Positions 1 to 10,735 of a DNA stretch of 64,000 bases are shown piece by piece. Origin of the DNA: Ascaphus truei (taxonomy: Eukaryota; Chordata; Amphibia; Anura; Ascaphidae); the NCBI GenBank assembly GCA_036426205.1, contig CM071586.1, positions 9,771,248 to 9,835,247 of the forward strand, in the 5' to 3' direction. Below the pieces are notes generated by a model. That model made no database searches. It was not told the DNA's origin and saw only the letters and a list, made by a program, of their open reading frames with translations. Made by a program: the position numbers and the translations under genes. Position 1 is the first letter of the stretch. Each line of letters starts with the position of its first letter.

Positions 1-107
1 TAGATAAAACTCATTACACTGCAAGTTATTAAAGGACCAGTTTCGTGACAGAGCAAGTGATCTAACGACTGTGATATGTGAGTTAAAGCAGCACGACTGG
101 TTTGATT

Positions 108-159
108 TTTTTAATAGATTTGAAGTAGGGGGTCTCCGGTTCTGAACCGCATTGATTTC
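108..159 (+). mobile_element. Foldback element, left-arm fragment
   Basis: This short stretch matches the left arm of the foldback elements at 2381 and 21638: a gggggtctccgg core followed by ctgaaccgcattgatttcag. The rest of the element is missing because the sequence passes directly into the 49-bp array. It is seen only by comparison inside the window. No transposase is encoded. Confidence 0.7.
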
Positions 160-584
160 AGCTCTGGGACCCCCTGCTTCCCCCGATACATACCTCCATA
201 GGGGTAACAGCTCTGGGACCCCCTGCTTCCCCCGATACATACCTCCATAGGGGTAACAGCTCTGGGACCCCCTCCTTCCCCCGATACATACCTCCATAGG
301 GGTAACAGCTCTGGGACCCCTTGCTTCCCCCGATATATACCTCCATAGGGGTAACAGCTCTGGGACCCCCTGCTTCCCCCGATACATACCTCCATAAGGG
401 TAACAGCTCTGGGACCCCCTGCTTCCCCCGATACATACCTCCATAGGGGTAACAGCTCTGGGACCCCCTCCTTCCCCTGATACATACCTCCATAGGGGTA
501 ACAGCTCTGGGACCCCCTGCTTCCCCCGATACATACCTCCATAGGGGTAACAGCTCTTGGACCCCCTGCTTCCCCCGATACATA
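160..584. repeat. 49-bp minisatellite, about 8.7 copies
   Basis: Near-identical 49-bp units follow each other (for example starts at 160 and 209). Each has agctctgggaccccctgctt, then a pyrimidine run, gatacatacctccat and aggggtaac. The unit is the arm of the foldback element (compare 2440-2490 and 21675-21720), so the array looks like a tandem expansion of a transposon arm. Several frames are open on the minus strand only because the consensus lacks stops there. I do not call a gene. Confidence 0.93.
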
Positions 585-1844
585 TAATGTTTCAACAATA
601 TACTTAGGACTGGAACAATTTAAAATGCGCACTCGCAAACAAAGCTAGAACATCAGCGTTTATGCGAATAATCTCAAGCCCCAGCACTGTAGCACGGATT
701 CAACAGAGCTTCTATTGTAGTTAGATGCCTCTCTACTCTGCACACCGGATTTGGAACCTCCTCTCTCACTTCGTCAACCGGATGTGGCCACTGTGCGCCG
801 TGCGCCCTTCAATTACGACTCCTCTGGCTACAGACTCTCCACCTCTAATTGTCCAGGCTCACACTTGGCACATATCGGGACTTGCGGTGTTGATCCACTG
901 CTTTGGCTGCCCTCTGTTCGAGCGTTTCAGTGGTGCGCAATAAAATCAGTAGTTACTGTGCTTGCCACTCCAAACACACCCTACGCATTTCGTCAGAGAT
1001 GACTTCATCAGGGCACCCCTGATGAAGTCATCCCTGACGAAACGCCACCAGTGACATAGGAGACTCCTGATTCCTTTGAGAGATTCAGTTCCAGAACTAC
1101 TGGAGAAACACTTGAATTATTCAACCTGTTGTAAGTGCATCTCTCACCTTGTGTTGAAGACCCAGTTTAAGACGTACTACTCTATGTTCTTTTCTCTTTC
1201 TCTCCCCCCCATTCTCCTTCCCTTTTCTCTGCGCCTTAGTCATATCCAGCATATATATAAATAAAGTCAATGAAACATGGACATCAACATTATACATACA
1301 ACCATCTGACACATCACTATACATAATTTACTGGTGGAGTCATCAGAATTTTTGGAGGTGGGACTTAAGTTATCGCCCCTGGGCCCACCTGGGCTTTCAG
1401 CCCAGGAATGAGCGGAGCCAAGTACTTGAGCGATAATTCACCTATTACAGCTCAGCAACAAGCCCAGAAACATGAATTTGCTGCACCCAAATGTGGCAGG
1501 AACCCAAGAGCACAAAGAAAAATAATCTATGATAATCAACCTTCAATCTTGTGGTCTTGAATTTGGAGACCAACAGTGTAACAGTTCTAGTTTCAGTTTT
1601 TTTTATATAATGTAGAACATGTGTTCCGTTGTTCTCTGTGTCTATGTACATTTGTTTTTCTCCTCTGTCTTCTAAAATGTAATCGTTTTTATTTTAGACA
1701 TTTTATCGTTGATCTCAAATACATGTGAGAAGACAAAAATGTCCTATGCTTTTGTGGAGACGTAGCCTCCAGAAGTGGATGTACGTAGGATTATGGATGA
1801 GGTCTGACCCACTGGTCTGTAAAGCAGTACCTCCACCTTGTTGA
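585..1844. other. No gene recognised; hammerhead-like pair and a hairpin
   Basis: I recognise no coding gene here. Two inverted motifs at 985-1045 are listed separately. At 1388-1407 there is a short perfect hairpin (cctgggct, 3-nt loop, agcccagg). The rest is unremarkable AT-leaning sequence. Confidence 0.6.
985..1045. other. Head-to-head pair of hammerhead-like motifs
   Basis: The plus strand reads ctgatgaagtc, a six-base loop, then gacgaaacgcc (about 1017-1045). The minus strand of 985-1014 reads the same core (ctgatgaagtc..gacgaaatgcg). Each has a CTGANGA box, a short stem (gtc/gac) and a GAAA box, as in the hammerhead ribozyme core, but with one extra A between the first box and the stem. 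The two copies together form a long palindrome. Ribozyme activity is a hypothesis. The shared origin with 10166, 20996 and 11752 is supported by the sequence. Confidence 0.5.
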
Positions 1845-2285
1845 GTCCTTTTCTCTCTCTCTTATATCTCTCTCTCTTCTCTCTCTCTCTCTCTCTCTCT
1901 AATATCTCTCTCTATTATCTCTCTCTTTTATCTCTCTCTCTCTTATCTCTCTCTTATATCTCTCTTATATCTCTCTCTCTCTTATATCTCTCTCTCTTAT
2001 CTCTCCCTCTCTCTCTCTCATATCTCTCTTATATCTGTCTCGCTCTTATATCTCTCTCTTATCTCTCTCTCTCTCTCTCTTATCTCTCTCTCTCTCTCTC
2101 TCTCATATCTCTTATATCTCTCTCGCTCTTATCTCTCTCGCTCTCTCTTATCTCTCTCTCTCTCTCTCTCATCCCTTTCCTTTTCTGTCACCTCTCTCTC
2201 TTGCTCTCTCTCGCTCTTTCTCATTTTCATTACTTTTTCTCACCCCCCCCCTCCTTTCCCCCCCCCTCCCCCCCCCCCCTCCATA
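1845..2285. repeat. (CT)n/(TCTCTTATA)n microsatellite ending in poly-C
   Basis: This is an almost pure pyrimidine tract on the plus strand built from CT repeats with interspersed tatatct, grading into C runs at 2243-2280. It yields a long leucine/serine frame that is a composition effect, not a gene. Confidence 0.95.
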
Positions 2286-2380
2286 GGTTCTCTCTCCCAA
2301 ATCCTCTTCCTTTCATCCCAGGTGTATGTGGATTTATCCAAAAACGGACGATCCGTAGTGACGGCTTAAAATGTCCCTGT

Positions 2381-4350
2381 TTAAAAAAATAAAAAAAAAT
2401 AGGTTAGAAGCAGGGGGTCTTAAGAGCTGAACCACATTAATTTCAGCATCTTGGACCACCTTCTTCCAAAGATACAGACCTCCACAGGACGTGCTGGTAT
2501 CTCTTTTCAGTTTCAATGTCCCGGTCACATGGGTCAATAGTTATTCGTGACCGGGACATTTAGACTGCAGAGAGATACTTGCAGCACCTACTGAGATGTG
2601 TGTCTTGGGAAGCATTGGACCCCTAATGGATTTCAGCTCTTGAGACCCCCTCCTGTCACGGGAGGCCAGGCATTTACACCTTTTATACCGGGATCTAAAA
2701 ACTGAGCAAAACGAGTTGATGAAATAAATTTGGCATTTATTCACTTAAACAGGCAAACACACGGTGAGACACAAAATACATGAGAAAGACACACTTACTG
2801 GGAGCCTGGGGCAACGAACTACTGTAGCCTTTCCGGGTTGAAATAAGCAAAGGAAACAAGTTTGTACTTGACCAGGACTCAGCCCGAAATGTCCTGGAAC
2901 CCAGATTGGCTTGAAGTTCCTGACACCACCACTCTCTTCTCCCTTTTTTCTGGAGGTGCTGAAATACCTTGACCGGGAGTTACTCCCAAACATCCTGGAA
3001 CTGTTTTCGGCTTGCCATCCCAGCCACGACCGCGACGTTAAATTCTCAGGACTTGGCCCCAAAAAGCTGGACTTAGAAAATATTCTGCCTTGAAATTTCT
3101 GAAGTCGGCTCGCTACTATTTCTCCAAGAGCATCTTTTGGTGGTTTCAAATTTGCCTCTGCAGTTTTGGCGCTTGGAATCTGATCTCCGGATTGGCTGAG
3201 GGATTCTTATAGTAATTCAGAGTTCATTCATTAAATACAACAGCCAATCCGAGCGTGGGAAATTTCCTACCAGCCAATCAGAGCGATGCCAGTCTTCTGA
3301 AGCCTGGCAAGCGGAACTTTGGCATCTACCAAGGGCATATGCGCGAACCTGGCATCTCAGCCACTCGGTATGCAGAAGCCACCTGCTGGTTTAGGCTACT
3401 CATGCTCTGGTAAGGCAAATGGTAGTCCAAGGACTTCCATTCATCCCAGGACATGGGTACTCAAGCTTAAACCTCCTGCCCAAATATTATTCACACTTCT
3501 GACATCCTCTGTGGCTTTCATGTCCGATGTCTGGGCAGACACGCTGTCTCCAAGCTGGTAGCCCAGTGACTCACCCAGAACATCGGTCCGGAAAGACCCA
3601 GCTCATAATACCATGCACATATGTACTTTAAACACACTGTTTAATAATATAATTTATTTATACTTTTCTAAGTCTTATGGTTATGGAGAATAGAATAAGA
3701 AGTTGCACTTTATTCCTTAGTACCCATATTCCCCACACACAATACTAGACTTTAAAAATCCTCACAATCTTATGTATGGTTGGAGCACCCCCAGAACCCC
3801 TCTCCCGGGTTCTGGATGACCTTGGCATTAACTGGACATTCCCCCTTAACCTAGGGACCCCTTTACCGCTCCAGGAATACCTCACATCCCTATGTCCCAT
3901 TTACCTTTCTGGTCTGTGCTGAAGCAGGGAATCCTAGCGGTGAGTCGCGCACGCTTTTTCACTGGGAGATTTTGCCGGAGTAATGTGTCAATGTATCTGG
4001 GAATCCGATCTGATTCTCGGGTAAATTTTTGGGGTCTCCAGCAACTCTGGATCCCGTCCAGCTAGACATACTCTGACAACACTTTCTCTGTAAAACCCCC
4101 CTTGAAACTCATAGCCAAGCAATCACTGCTCGCTGCCACTCCTGGAAAGGCAAAAACACATGTACATTCTTTATAGTCGCATAATTATGTACAATGCACA
4201 GACAATCACTTGCCTCAAGAGCTGACACTCCCGGGCCCCAGTACAAGGATCAGAGGTAACCAAACAGGCTTAACCTTTATTATTGAGCCTGATCACCCCC
4301 TCACCATCACACCTACTTCTAACCTATTTTAAAAAAAATTAAAAAAAATA
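2381..4350. mobile_element. Foldback element split by an LTR insertion
   Basis: The left end (2381-2420) is an A/T run then ggttagaagcagggggtct. The far right end (4312-4350) is cctacttctaacctatttt and an A/T run, the reverse complement of the left end. Between them, 2381-2653 holds a left arm (gctgaaccacattaatttca), a core with gtcccggtcac, and a right arm that reads the left arm backwards. The right arm stops at 2653 and resumes at 4312, either side of the LTR at 2654-4311. The element has no open frame and is presumably mobilised in trans, if at all. Confidence 0.8.
2654..4311 (-). mobile_element. Probable solo LTR inside the foldback element
   Basis: The block starts TGTCACGGGAGG and ends ACCATCACA (TG..CA termini). 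It is flanked by cctcc (2649-2653) and cctac (4312-4316), which differ at one base and look like a 5-bp target-site duplication. Precise removal joins the two halves of the foldback element, which fixes both borders. Read on the minus strand it ends CCCGTGACA, and an AATAAA lies roughly 80 nt before that end, as in the LTRs ending at 42747 and 46486. Three CCAAT or ATTGG boxes occur at about 3193, 3243 and 3274. There is no internal retroviral coding region. Orientation is inferred from the poly(A) signal and the shared end. Confidence 0.65.
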
Positions 4351-4828
4351 TTTAGACACACACACACATATATATACACACACAGTATGTGTGTTTATCA
4401 CCCAGTTCAGGCTGATATTGGCAAGTATATACATAGGCAAGATAAGGTAAGCCAACCTGAAATAGATAATATAATAGTATTTAAAATACATTACAGTACA
4501 TATTAAACCTTTAATATCACGCGGGTCTATTAGTCATTGGTTTCCATGGCCAGCTGATCAAGGGCTTGCTATAAACATAAGACTACACTTCCTACATCCA
4601 TGGCCCCCTCAGTCTAAAGCAATGCTGTACTAACCGCTAAGGAACTGCAACCAAGGGGTAAACCCCTCCTGCCTGCCTCTGGGAGGCCAAACCACCCTCC
4701 TTGGGGTAACTACCCCCATCTCCAAGCCACCTACCCCCAACAGAACAACTCCCCCCTCCCACAGTAAGGGCTAAAAGCCCTATTAGGCAAATATGACTAT
4801 AAGGGATATTACCTAAAAAAAATATATA
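4351..4828. other. AT/CA microsatellite and a half copy of the CGCTAAGG family
   Basis: 4351-4395 is a short mixed CA/TA array. Around 4632-4790 lie accgctaagg, then gggaggccaaaccaccctcc and a C-rich stretch. These match one side of the palindromic family seen at 8908, 9916, 34299 and 34456. No gene is seen. Confidence 0.55.
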
Positions 4829-4907
4829 TCTACTATATATTTCTGAAAGTGTTGTATGTGTCCGTGTCTGTATGTGTCTCCCTGTGTCCCTCCCTGTGTC
4901 CCTAGCG

Positions 4908-4953
4908 GCAATCTCATTGGACCTTGGGCCGTGGGCCAGGCCAATGAGATTGC
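4908..4953. repeat. 13-bp perfect inverted repeat with CCAAT boxes
   Basis: gcaatctcattgg at 4908-4920 is exactly the reverse complement of ccaatgagattgc at 4941-4953, with a 20-base loop. A third tctcattggcc follows at about 4976. It lies near the proposed 5' end of the Helitron-like element. Confidence 0.85.
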
Positions 4954-5006
4954 TCCCTTGGTCCGCCCGCCCCCCTCTCATTGGCCTGAGGCGGAGTGAA
5001 GGGGAC

Positions 5007-5114
5007 ACACCACACACACAACACACACACCACACACACACACCACACACACACACCACACACACACACCACACACACACCACACACACACACCACACAC
5101 ACACACCGCACACA

Positions 5115-5145
<31 letters not shown>

Positions 5146-5154
5146 CACACCACA
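5007..5154. repeat. (CA)n array with regular CACCACA interruptions
   Basis: The tract is CA dinucleotide repeats with regularly spaced extra C. Long His/Thr frames over it are a repeat artefact. Confidence 0.95.
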
Positions 5155-5210
5155 CCTCCTCCTCCTCTCCCCGGGTCTCCCGCTTTCCCGCGCTTTTTCC
5201 TCCCCCCATT

Positions 5211-5314
5211 NNNNNNNNNNNNNNNNNNNNNNNNNNNNNNNNNNNNNNNNNNNNNNNNNNNNNNNNNNNNNNNNNNNNNNNNNNNNNNNNNNNNNNNNNN
5301 NNNNNNNNNNNNNN
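5211..5314. other. Assembly gap (104 N)
   Basis: A run of N sits between the CA array and the 21-bp array. True length and content cannot be known from this sequence. Confidence 1.
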
Positions 5315-5415
5315 GGCCGCTTCCACCCGGCGAGGCCGCTCTCTCACCCGGCGAGGCCGCTCTCTCACCCGGCGAGGCCGCTCTCTCACCCGGCGAGGCC
5401 GCACTCTCACCTGGC
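5315..5415. repeat. 21-bp GC-rich tandem repeat abutting the gap
   Basis: Units of ggccgctctctcacccggcg plus a occur every 21 bases (starts 5334, 5355 and onwards), about five copies. The array runs into the N gap on its left, so it is probably longer. Confidence 0.93.
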
Positions 5416-7160
5416 GCTCACTAACTCAGCCACCCACTAACTCATCACCCCACCCCACTACTCACCCCACCCAGTCACTAACTCACCCCACCAGTCACTA
5501 CACTCACCCACCCCAGGCACAACTCACCCACCCAACCAAGTCACTAACTCACCCACCCAGTCACTAACTCACTCCCACCCACACTACACACCCAACAACT
5601 CACCCACCCAGCCACTAACTCACCACCACCAATACTAACTCACCCACCCACCCCAGCACTAACTCACCACCAAGCCACTAAAATCACCCACCCACTCACT
5701 AACTCACCACCCACTCACAACCACCCACCCAGTCACTAACTCACCCACCCCAGCACAAACTCACCCAACCCAGTCAATAACTCACCCACCCAGTCACTAA
5801 CTCAACCACCCAGTCACACTAACACTCACCACCCCAGTCACTACAATCACCCACCCAACCGCAAGAAAATCACCCAGTCATAACTCACCCAACCAGTCAC
5901 TAACATCACCCACCCCAGTCACTAACCACCACCCACCCGTCACTACCACCCACCCACTAAGTCATAACTCACCCCACCCAGTCCTAACTCACCCACCAGA
6001 AGTCCACTACACCCACACCAGTCCCTAACTCACCCACCCAAGCCACAACTCACACACACCAATCACTAACTCACCCACCTACCCAGTCACTAACTCACCA
6101 ACCACTCAATAACTCACCCACCCACCACTAACTCACACACCCAGTCACTAACTCACCCACCCAGTCACTACACCCACCCAGTCACTAACTCAACACCCAG
6201 TCACTAACTCACTCACCCAACCAGTCACTAACTCACCCACCCACCGTTAATAACTCACCCAGTCACTAACTCACCCACCCAGTCACTAACTCAACCACCC
6301 AGTCACTAACTCACTCACCCACCAAGTCACTAACTCACCAACCCACCGTCAATAACTCACCCACACACCCAGTCACTAACTCACCCACCCAGTCACTAAC
6401 TCAATCATCCTACCCAGTCACTAACTCACCCACCCACCCACCCACTCACTAACTCACCCACCCACCAGTCACTAACTGAACCACCCAGTCAATAACTCAC
6501 TAACTCACCCACCCACCCAGTCACTAACTCACCCACCTAGTCACTAACTCACCCACCCACCCAGTCACTAAATCACCACCCACCCAGTCACTAACTCACC
6601 CACCAGACACAACTCCTCACTCGCCAACCACCAGTCATAACTCCCCCACCCAGCCACTAACTCACACACCACCCAGTCACGAACTACACCCCACACACCC
6701 ATGTCACTAACTCACCCACCCAGTCACTAACTCATCAACCCAACCCAGTCACTAACACTCACCCCACACAAGTCCACTCACGTCACCCACCACCCAGTCC
6801 ACAACTCACCCACCCACGTCATCAACTCAATTCACCCACCCAGTCACTAACTCACTCACCCACCCAGTCACTAACTCACTCACCCACCCAGTCACTAACT
6901 CACCCACTCACTAACTCACCCAGTCACTAACTCACCCACCCACTCACTAACTCACCCACCCACACAGTCACCAACTCACCCAGTCACTAACTCAAAGTCA
7001 CTAACTCACCCACCCACCCAGTCACTAGCTGAGACCCCGCTCACTAACTCACTTACCCGCCCTCACTAACCCGCCCGCTCACAAACTCACCCACCCAATC
7101 ACTAACTGACTAACTCACCCACCCAGTCACTAACTCACCCAGTCACTAACTCACCCACCC
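5416..7160. repeat. 20-bp minisatellite, about 85 copies
   Basis: The unit is approximately ccagtcactaactcacccac. Copies are irregular with many single-base gains and losses at about 5430-6110 and 6590-6830, and much cleaner at about 6110-6590 and 6830-7160. The change in quality inside one array suggests unpolished consensus next to the gap rather than biology alone. Confidence 0.93.
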
Positions 7161-7228
7161 ACAGAGAGAGGGCAATGGGGAGCAGAGATAGGGGGTGAGT
7201 GGACAGAGAGGGGGAGCAGGACCATTCA

Positions 7229-7258
7229 ATCCCGGGCAACGCCGGGTCTCTCAGCTAG
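7229..7258 (+). other. Helitron 3' terminal hairpin and CTAG end
   Basis: cccgggcaacgccggg forms a short GC stem. It is followed by tctctcag and ctag, then T of the TA-rich flank. This hairpin-plus-CTRR arrangement is diagnostic of Helitron 3' ends. Confidence 0.75.
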
Positions 7259-8240
7259 TATATATATATATACTTTCCAATAAAATAACAACATCATTGA
7301 ACTGTAGCCTTTTAATCACTGACTGTCACTGTGGCTACCTAAGCTCTTGACAGGGCCTAGAAAGCCGCCTCGGCAATCACCCTTCATGGTATTTTCCATT
7401 GATGCAGTAAGATTTTTAGAGGGTCTACCTCTCATCGTATAGGATGGTGTCTCCTTTGCATATTCCATTCCTACAACAGTAGAGTATAATATTAGTTCCG
7501 CATTCTCGATTCTACAGCCTAGGTGTAAGTTACAGTATATACTGCAGGTACGAATAAGAATTATTTCACAACATATGGATGACCTCATACATAGAATAGT
7601 ATCCTTTGTCTTGTATTCAAATGTTCAAACGAATGCTTTAATTGTATTGTAACCCACACCCTGCCATAATCAGGCTGAGCAGCTGTGAAAAATAAAGATT
7701 TATGGTGAGATACTGTAATATGTATTATCATGTGTCACTGTGGCCCTTCCTGACCTGAAATGGCATTCAATTAGAACTCCCCATCTAACAATAGCATCCA
7801 ACAAAGAATTCACTGTTTATTCAACCTACACACCAGGACTTTTATAGGGTCTGAGTATCTGTTTATTGGATGGTTACTCCATTGTATATTTCATGTATAC
7901 AGTACAATAGACTTTTACAGGGTCTGTGTATTAGTTTATAAGGGGGTACCCCCATAGTATATTCACTGATTAGGTATTCTCACTCATCGGAGGGCAGTCT
8001 CACTCATTAGTGTGTACAGTATGTGACAGAAAGAAGAGGGCGGCAGGCCCCTTATTGGTAATGTGAAAACGAATAAAGTGTAAATTCACCATAAATCACG
8101 AAGAGAAGTGTTGCTCTGTGGATAGTTAAAGAAATGTGATTATAAAAAAAAAGTATGGTTATCAAATAAACGGGCAATACTGTATATTGATATAAGTGAA
8201 AAATGCTGCTCAAACCCCTAAGAAGAATGGTCCAGATTCT
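7259..8240. other. No gene recognised, AT-rich
   Basis: After a short TA run I find no recognisable element or conserved coding frame. The longest frame is a 90-codon minus-strand one at 7316-7588 without any motif I know. Confidence 0.5.
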
Positions 8241-8449
8241 CCTCTGTAGGAGGCACTTCTTGCCTTGTATTGATGGTGATTTTTGCGATGTCAGTTTATT
8301 ATGTGGATGTTATTGTTTGGTATTTTGCTGTTTTATTTAAATAAAATGTTGGCGATTGATTTTCAGTTTTAATTAATGATGTGTTGTGTTGGCTAATGCG
8401 TTTGATGGTTGTGTTTCAGATATTTTTTAATAATGTATTTCTTTGTAGG

Positions 8450-8670
8450 TTAATGTTTCAATTAATTCATTGCTGTTGTATTAATTAATTGGTTTGCCTG
8501 GTTACTTGTACAATTAATTCATTGTTGTTTTATTCATTAATTGGTTTGATTGCTTACTGGTACACTTAATTCATTGTTCTTATATTAATTGTTTGGTTTC
8601 ATTGGTTACTGGTTTAATTAATTCATTGTTGATCTGGTTATTGCTTGTATTAATTGCATTAGCTGGCTAG
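8450..8670. repeat. Degenerate AT-rich repeat of roughly 57 bp, 3-4 copies
   Basis: Units share taattcattgttg, a tattaattaattggtttg-like block and gttactggtac. They are diverged and spaced roughly 55-60 bases apart. Confidence 0.75.
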
Positions 8671-8907
8671 TGTTTTTATTTAGTGAATTGTTTTTTTTTT
8701 TACATTTTGTAATGTTTTATTATTGTGTGTTTGGAACATTACTGTATTTTAATCAGGGTGCCCATTGAGTGCTATAGAGGCTTTTCATGCCCATATTATT
8801 AAATGGGTATGATGTACCACTATACTACTCAATGGGTATAGGGTGGGTATAGTGAGTCCGGGGTGGGTGCTTAAGCCTCCCGGGTGGGTCGCGGGGCAGG
8901 GTGGGTA

Positions 8908-8958
8908 AACCCCTTAATTTCTGTAGCGGTTATTAGCCGCTAAGGTGATTAAGGGGTT
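8908..8958. repeat. Conserved ~50-bp hairpin module, copy 1
   Basis: aaccccttaatttctgtagc opens an arm that pairs with gccgctaaggtgattaagg and gggtt, around a short ttattag loop. The same hairpin recurs at 9916, 34299 and 34456. Confidence 0.85.
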
Positions 8959-9239
8959 AGGGGCTATTAGAATGTATTTATTATGTATGCTTTCTGGCAA
9001 CGAAGGGCAGGGACCTGCTGTATGCTGATGAGGACGCCCTTCATATTGCTGTGGTAAGTAGAACTGTATTTATTTAGTGTGTTTATGCTGGTTATTGTTG
9101 TGTTAATAATGGACAAATAATATATTATCCATATCTGGATAATAGTTATTTTGCACATTACTGTATGTATGTGATTAGTGGGGGTGTGTATTTATTTAAA
9201 TGTAGGACATGATTTATTTGTTGACATACAGGGTTGGTA

Positions 9240-9720
9240 CCTTAGGTCTGCGGGGACCTATGGAGACCACCTGAAGACCCCTGGACACCCACGGGCACCA
9301 CCCAAGGACCCCCGAACACCCTCAGGTATCACCTGCTGACCCACGGGGGACACCTGCGGGGAAGAACCGGGGGTCCCTACAGCTGTGGTGGCCCCATGGA
9401 CCCGCAGGGACCACCAGAGGGCCCCAGATCCCCACGGGAACCACCTGAGGGCCCCCAGACCTCCATGGGAACCACCCGATGGCCCCCAGACACCTGTGGG
9501 GCTGACCCGGGGCCCCTCAGACACCCACAGGCCTACCCATGGAGACCCCATTTGGGGCCCACGGTGACCCACGGAGACCACCTGGAGGACCACGGCGCCT
9601 GCAGGGGACCACCCGTAGGCCTCCAGACCCTGTGTGAAACCCTTTGCTTGACCACTGTGGGGCCTGCGGACACCCGTCTGGACCACTGGGGACTCCCGTG
9701 GGCCTGGGGTATTAACCCTG
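9240..9720. repeat. GC-rich degenerate minisatellite
   Basis: Irregular units of about 30-40 bases repeat gaccacc, gggcccccagac and acccacggg themes. Overlapping frames on both strands (up to 166 codons, 9258-9758 minus) follow from the composition. I do not call them genes. Confidence 0.75.
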
Positions 9721-9915
9721 TATGTAAAAGAATAAATCATGTATTTATGGGAGGGCACAGGGGGTGGTTTATGTATTGTTTATTAAATATAGTCATGTTT
9801 ATTGTGGTTAACGGGGGTGGGGGCGGGTATTGTCCCCAAGCCAGGTTGGGTAGTCTTCCCTGTGGGTAGTGGGTGAGGGTGTATAGGCCTCTCGAGTGGT
9901 GGGTGAGGGTGGGTT

Positions 9916-9966
9916 AACCCCTTAATGACTATAGCGGTTAATGACCGCTAAGGTGATTAAGGGGTT
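9916..9966. repeat. Conserved ~50-bp hairpin module, copy 2
   Basis: aaccccttaatgactatagc pairs with gaccgctaaggtgattaagg and ggtt. It is almost identical in the outer arms to the copy at 8908, with changes concentrated next to the loop. Confidence 0.87.
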
Positions 9967-10030
9967 AGGGGACATTACATTGGCTCTTTTTATTCTTGTG
10001 TATGTTTTGCAGCATCAGCATCAGCGCACC

Positions 10031-10735
10031 AGCACCTACTACTGTATATAACAATGGTAGAAAAAAGAAGAAAGCAGCGCACTGCCGGGGAGTTAGGTGG
10101 TATAAAAAATAACATTCTATTTATTCAGCACCAATACAAAACATCACCCAAGGAGGTGAAAAAAACCTCCGACGCGTTTCAGACACGAGTGTCCTTTACG
10201 AGGAGTAAAAATTGCGTGAAAATTTCACCATGTTTGGAGCACCCATATTCTACACCCATTGAACGCCTACTACATAACAAGCCTTACTCTACAAAACACG
10301 CTTCTCTTTAGAAAGTGGATTTAGACAGCCTCACTCACGGGAAGTTGGTCTCACACCCACCAGTTTCGAGTTAGCCTCACTCTTCTATACCAAAACCCCT
10401 TCTGTAACAGATCATCGTTTTCTAATCCCTACCGTTGAACTCTCAGTCCTTCAAAAACCGTGTAATGTGTGCTCTCTCTAGTAGAATAGAGATTAAAGTA
10501 GGTGTGATATGACTCAATTATTTCTCAACTGTCAGCTTCTACCATGATTTACACCTAAATTATCTCCAGATTGACAGTGAGATCATACATTTTTAAACAA
10601 CCTCCAATTTGTTATGTAAATTAAGGAGCCGTTGAGCCTTCTTTAAGGTTTATCAGATCAAATTATTCTTCTTTAATGGGTGATAGACATTATAAAACAC
10701 TTTGTAACATAATTTACAGCTCGTAAGATGAGGCG
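10031..10735. other. Unclassified repeat with a hammerhead-like core
   Basis: The section 10036-10330 carries the gacgcgtttc motif described separately. The following 400 bases are AT-rich with no recognisable coding or repeat signature. Confidence 0.4.
10166..10205 (-). other. Hammerhead-like motif, degenerate first box
   Basis: On the minus strand the order is ctcc, ctcgtaaag, a five-base stem (gacac/gtgtc with tcg loop), tgaaacgcgtc and ggag. The ends (ctcc/ggag) could pair as stem I. The first box differs from CTGATGAAG at three positions, so this copy is probably inactive. The GAAACGCGTC part is intact. Confidence 0.45.

Larger units (their letters stand above)
4829..7258 (+). mobile_element. 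Non-autonomous Helitron-like element filled with tandem repeats
   Basis: The 3' end is a strong Helitron signature: a GC hairpin (cccgggcaacgccggg), an 11-nt spacer region and terminal CTAG followed by T. The proposed 5' end is TC at 4829, preceded by A. Both flanks are TA-rich, so insertion between A and T in a TA microsatellite is consistent. Inside are a 13-bp inverted repeat, a CA array, a gap, a 21-bp array and a long 20-bp array. No Rep/helicase frame is present, although the 104-base gap hides some sequence. Helitrons are known to end in hairpin plus CTRR and to leave no target duplication. The 5' border is the weaker assignment. Confidence 0.62.
8241..10030. mobile_element. Composite palindromic repeat element
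   Basis: This 1.8-kb block has a TTAATT-rich repeat section, a ggtgggtg...cctcccggg arm, a first 50-bp hairpin (8908-8958), a GC-rich minisatellite and a second arm with a second hairpin (9916-9966). The paired arms suggest one repeated unit with an internal array or two tandem copies of one family. Related half copies occur at 4632 and 11022, and a cluster at 34173-34800. No protein is encoded that I can recognise. Confidence 0.5.
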
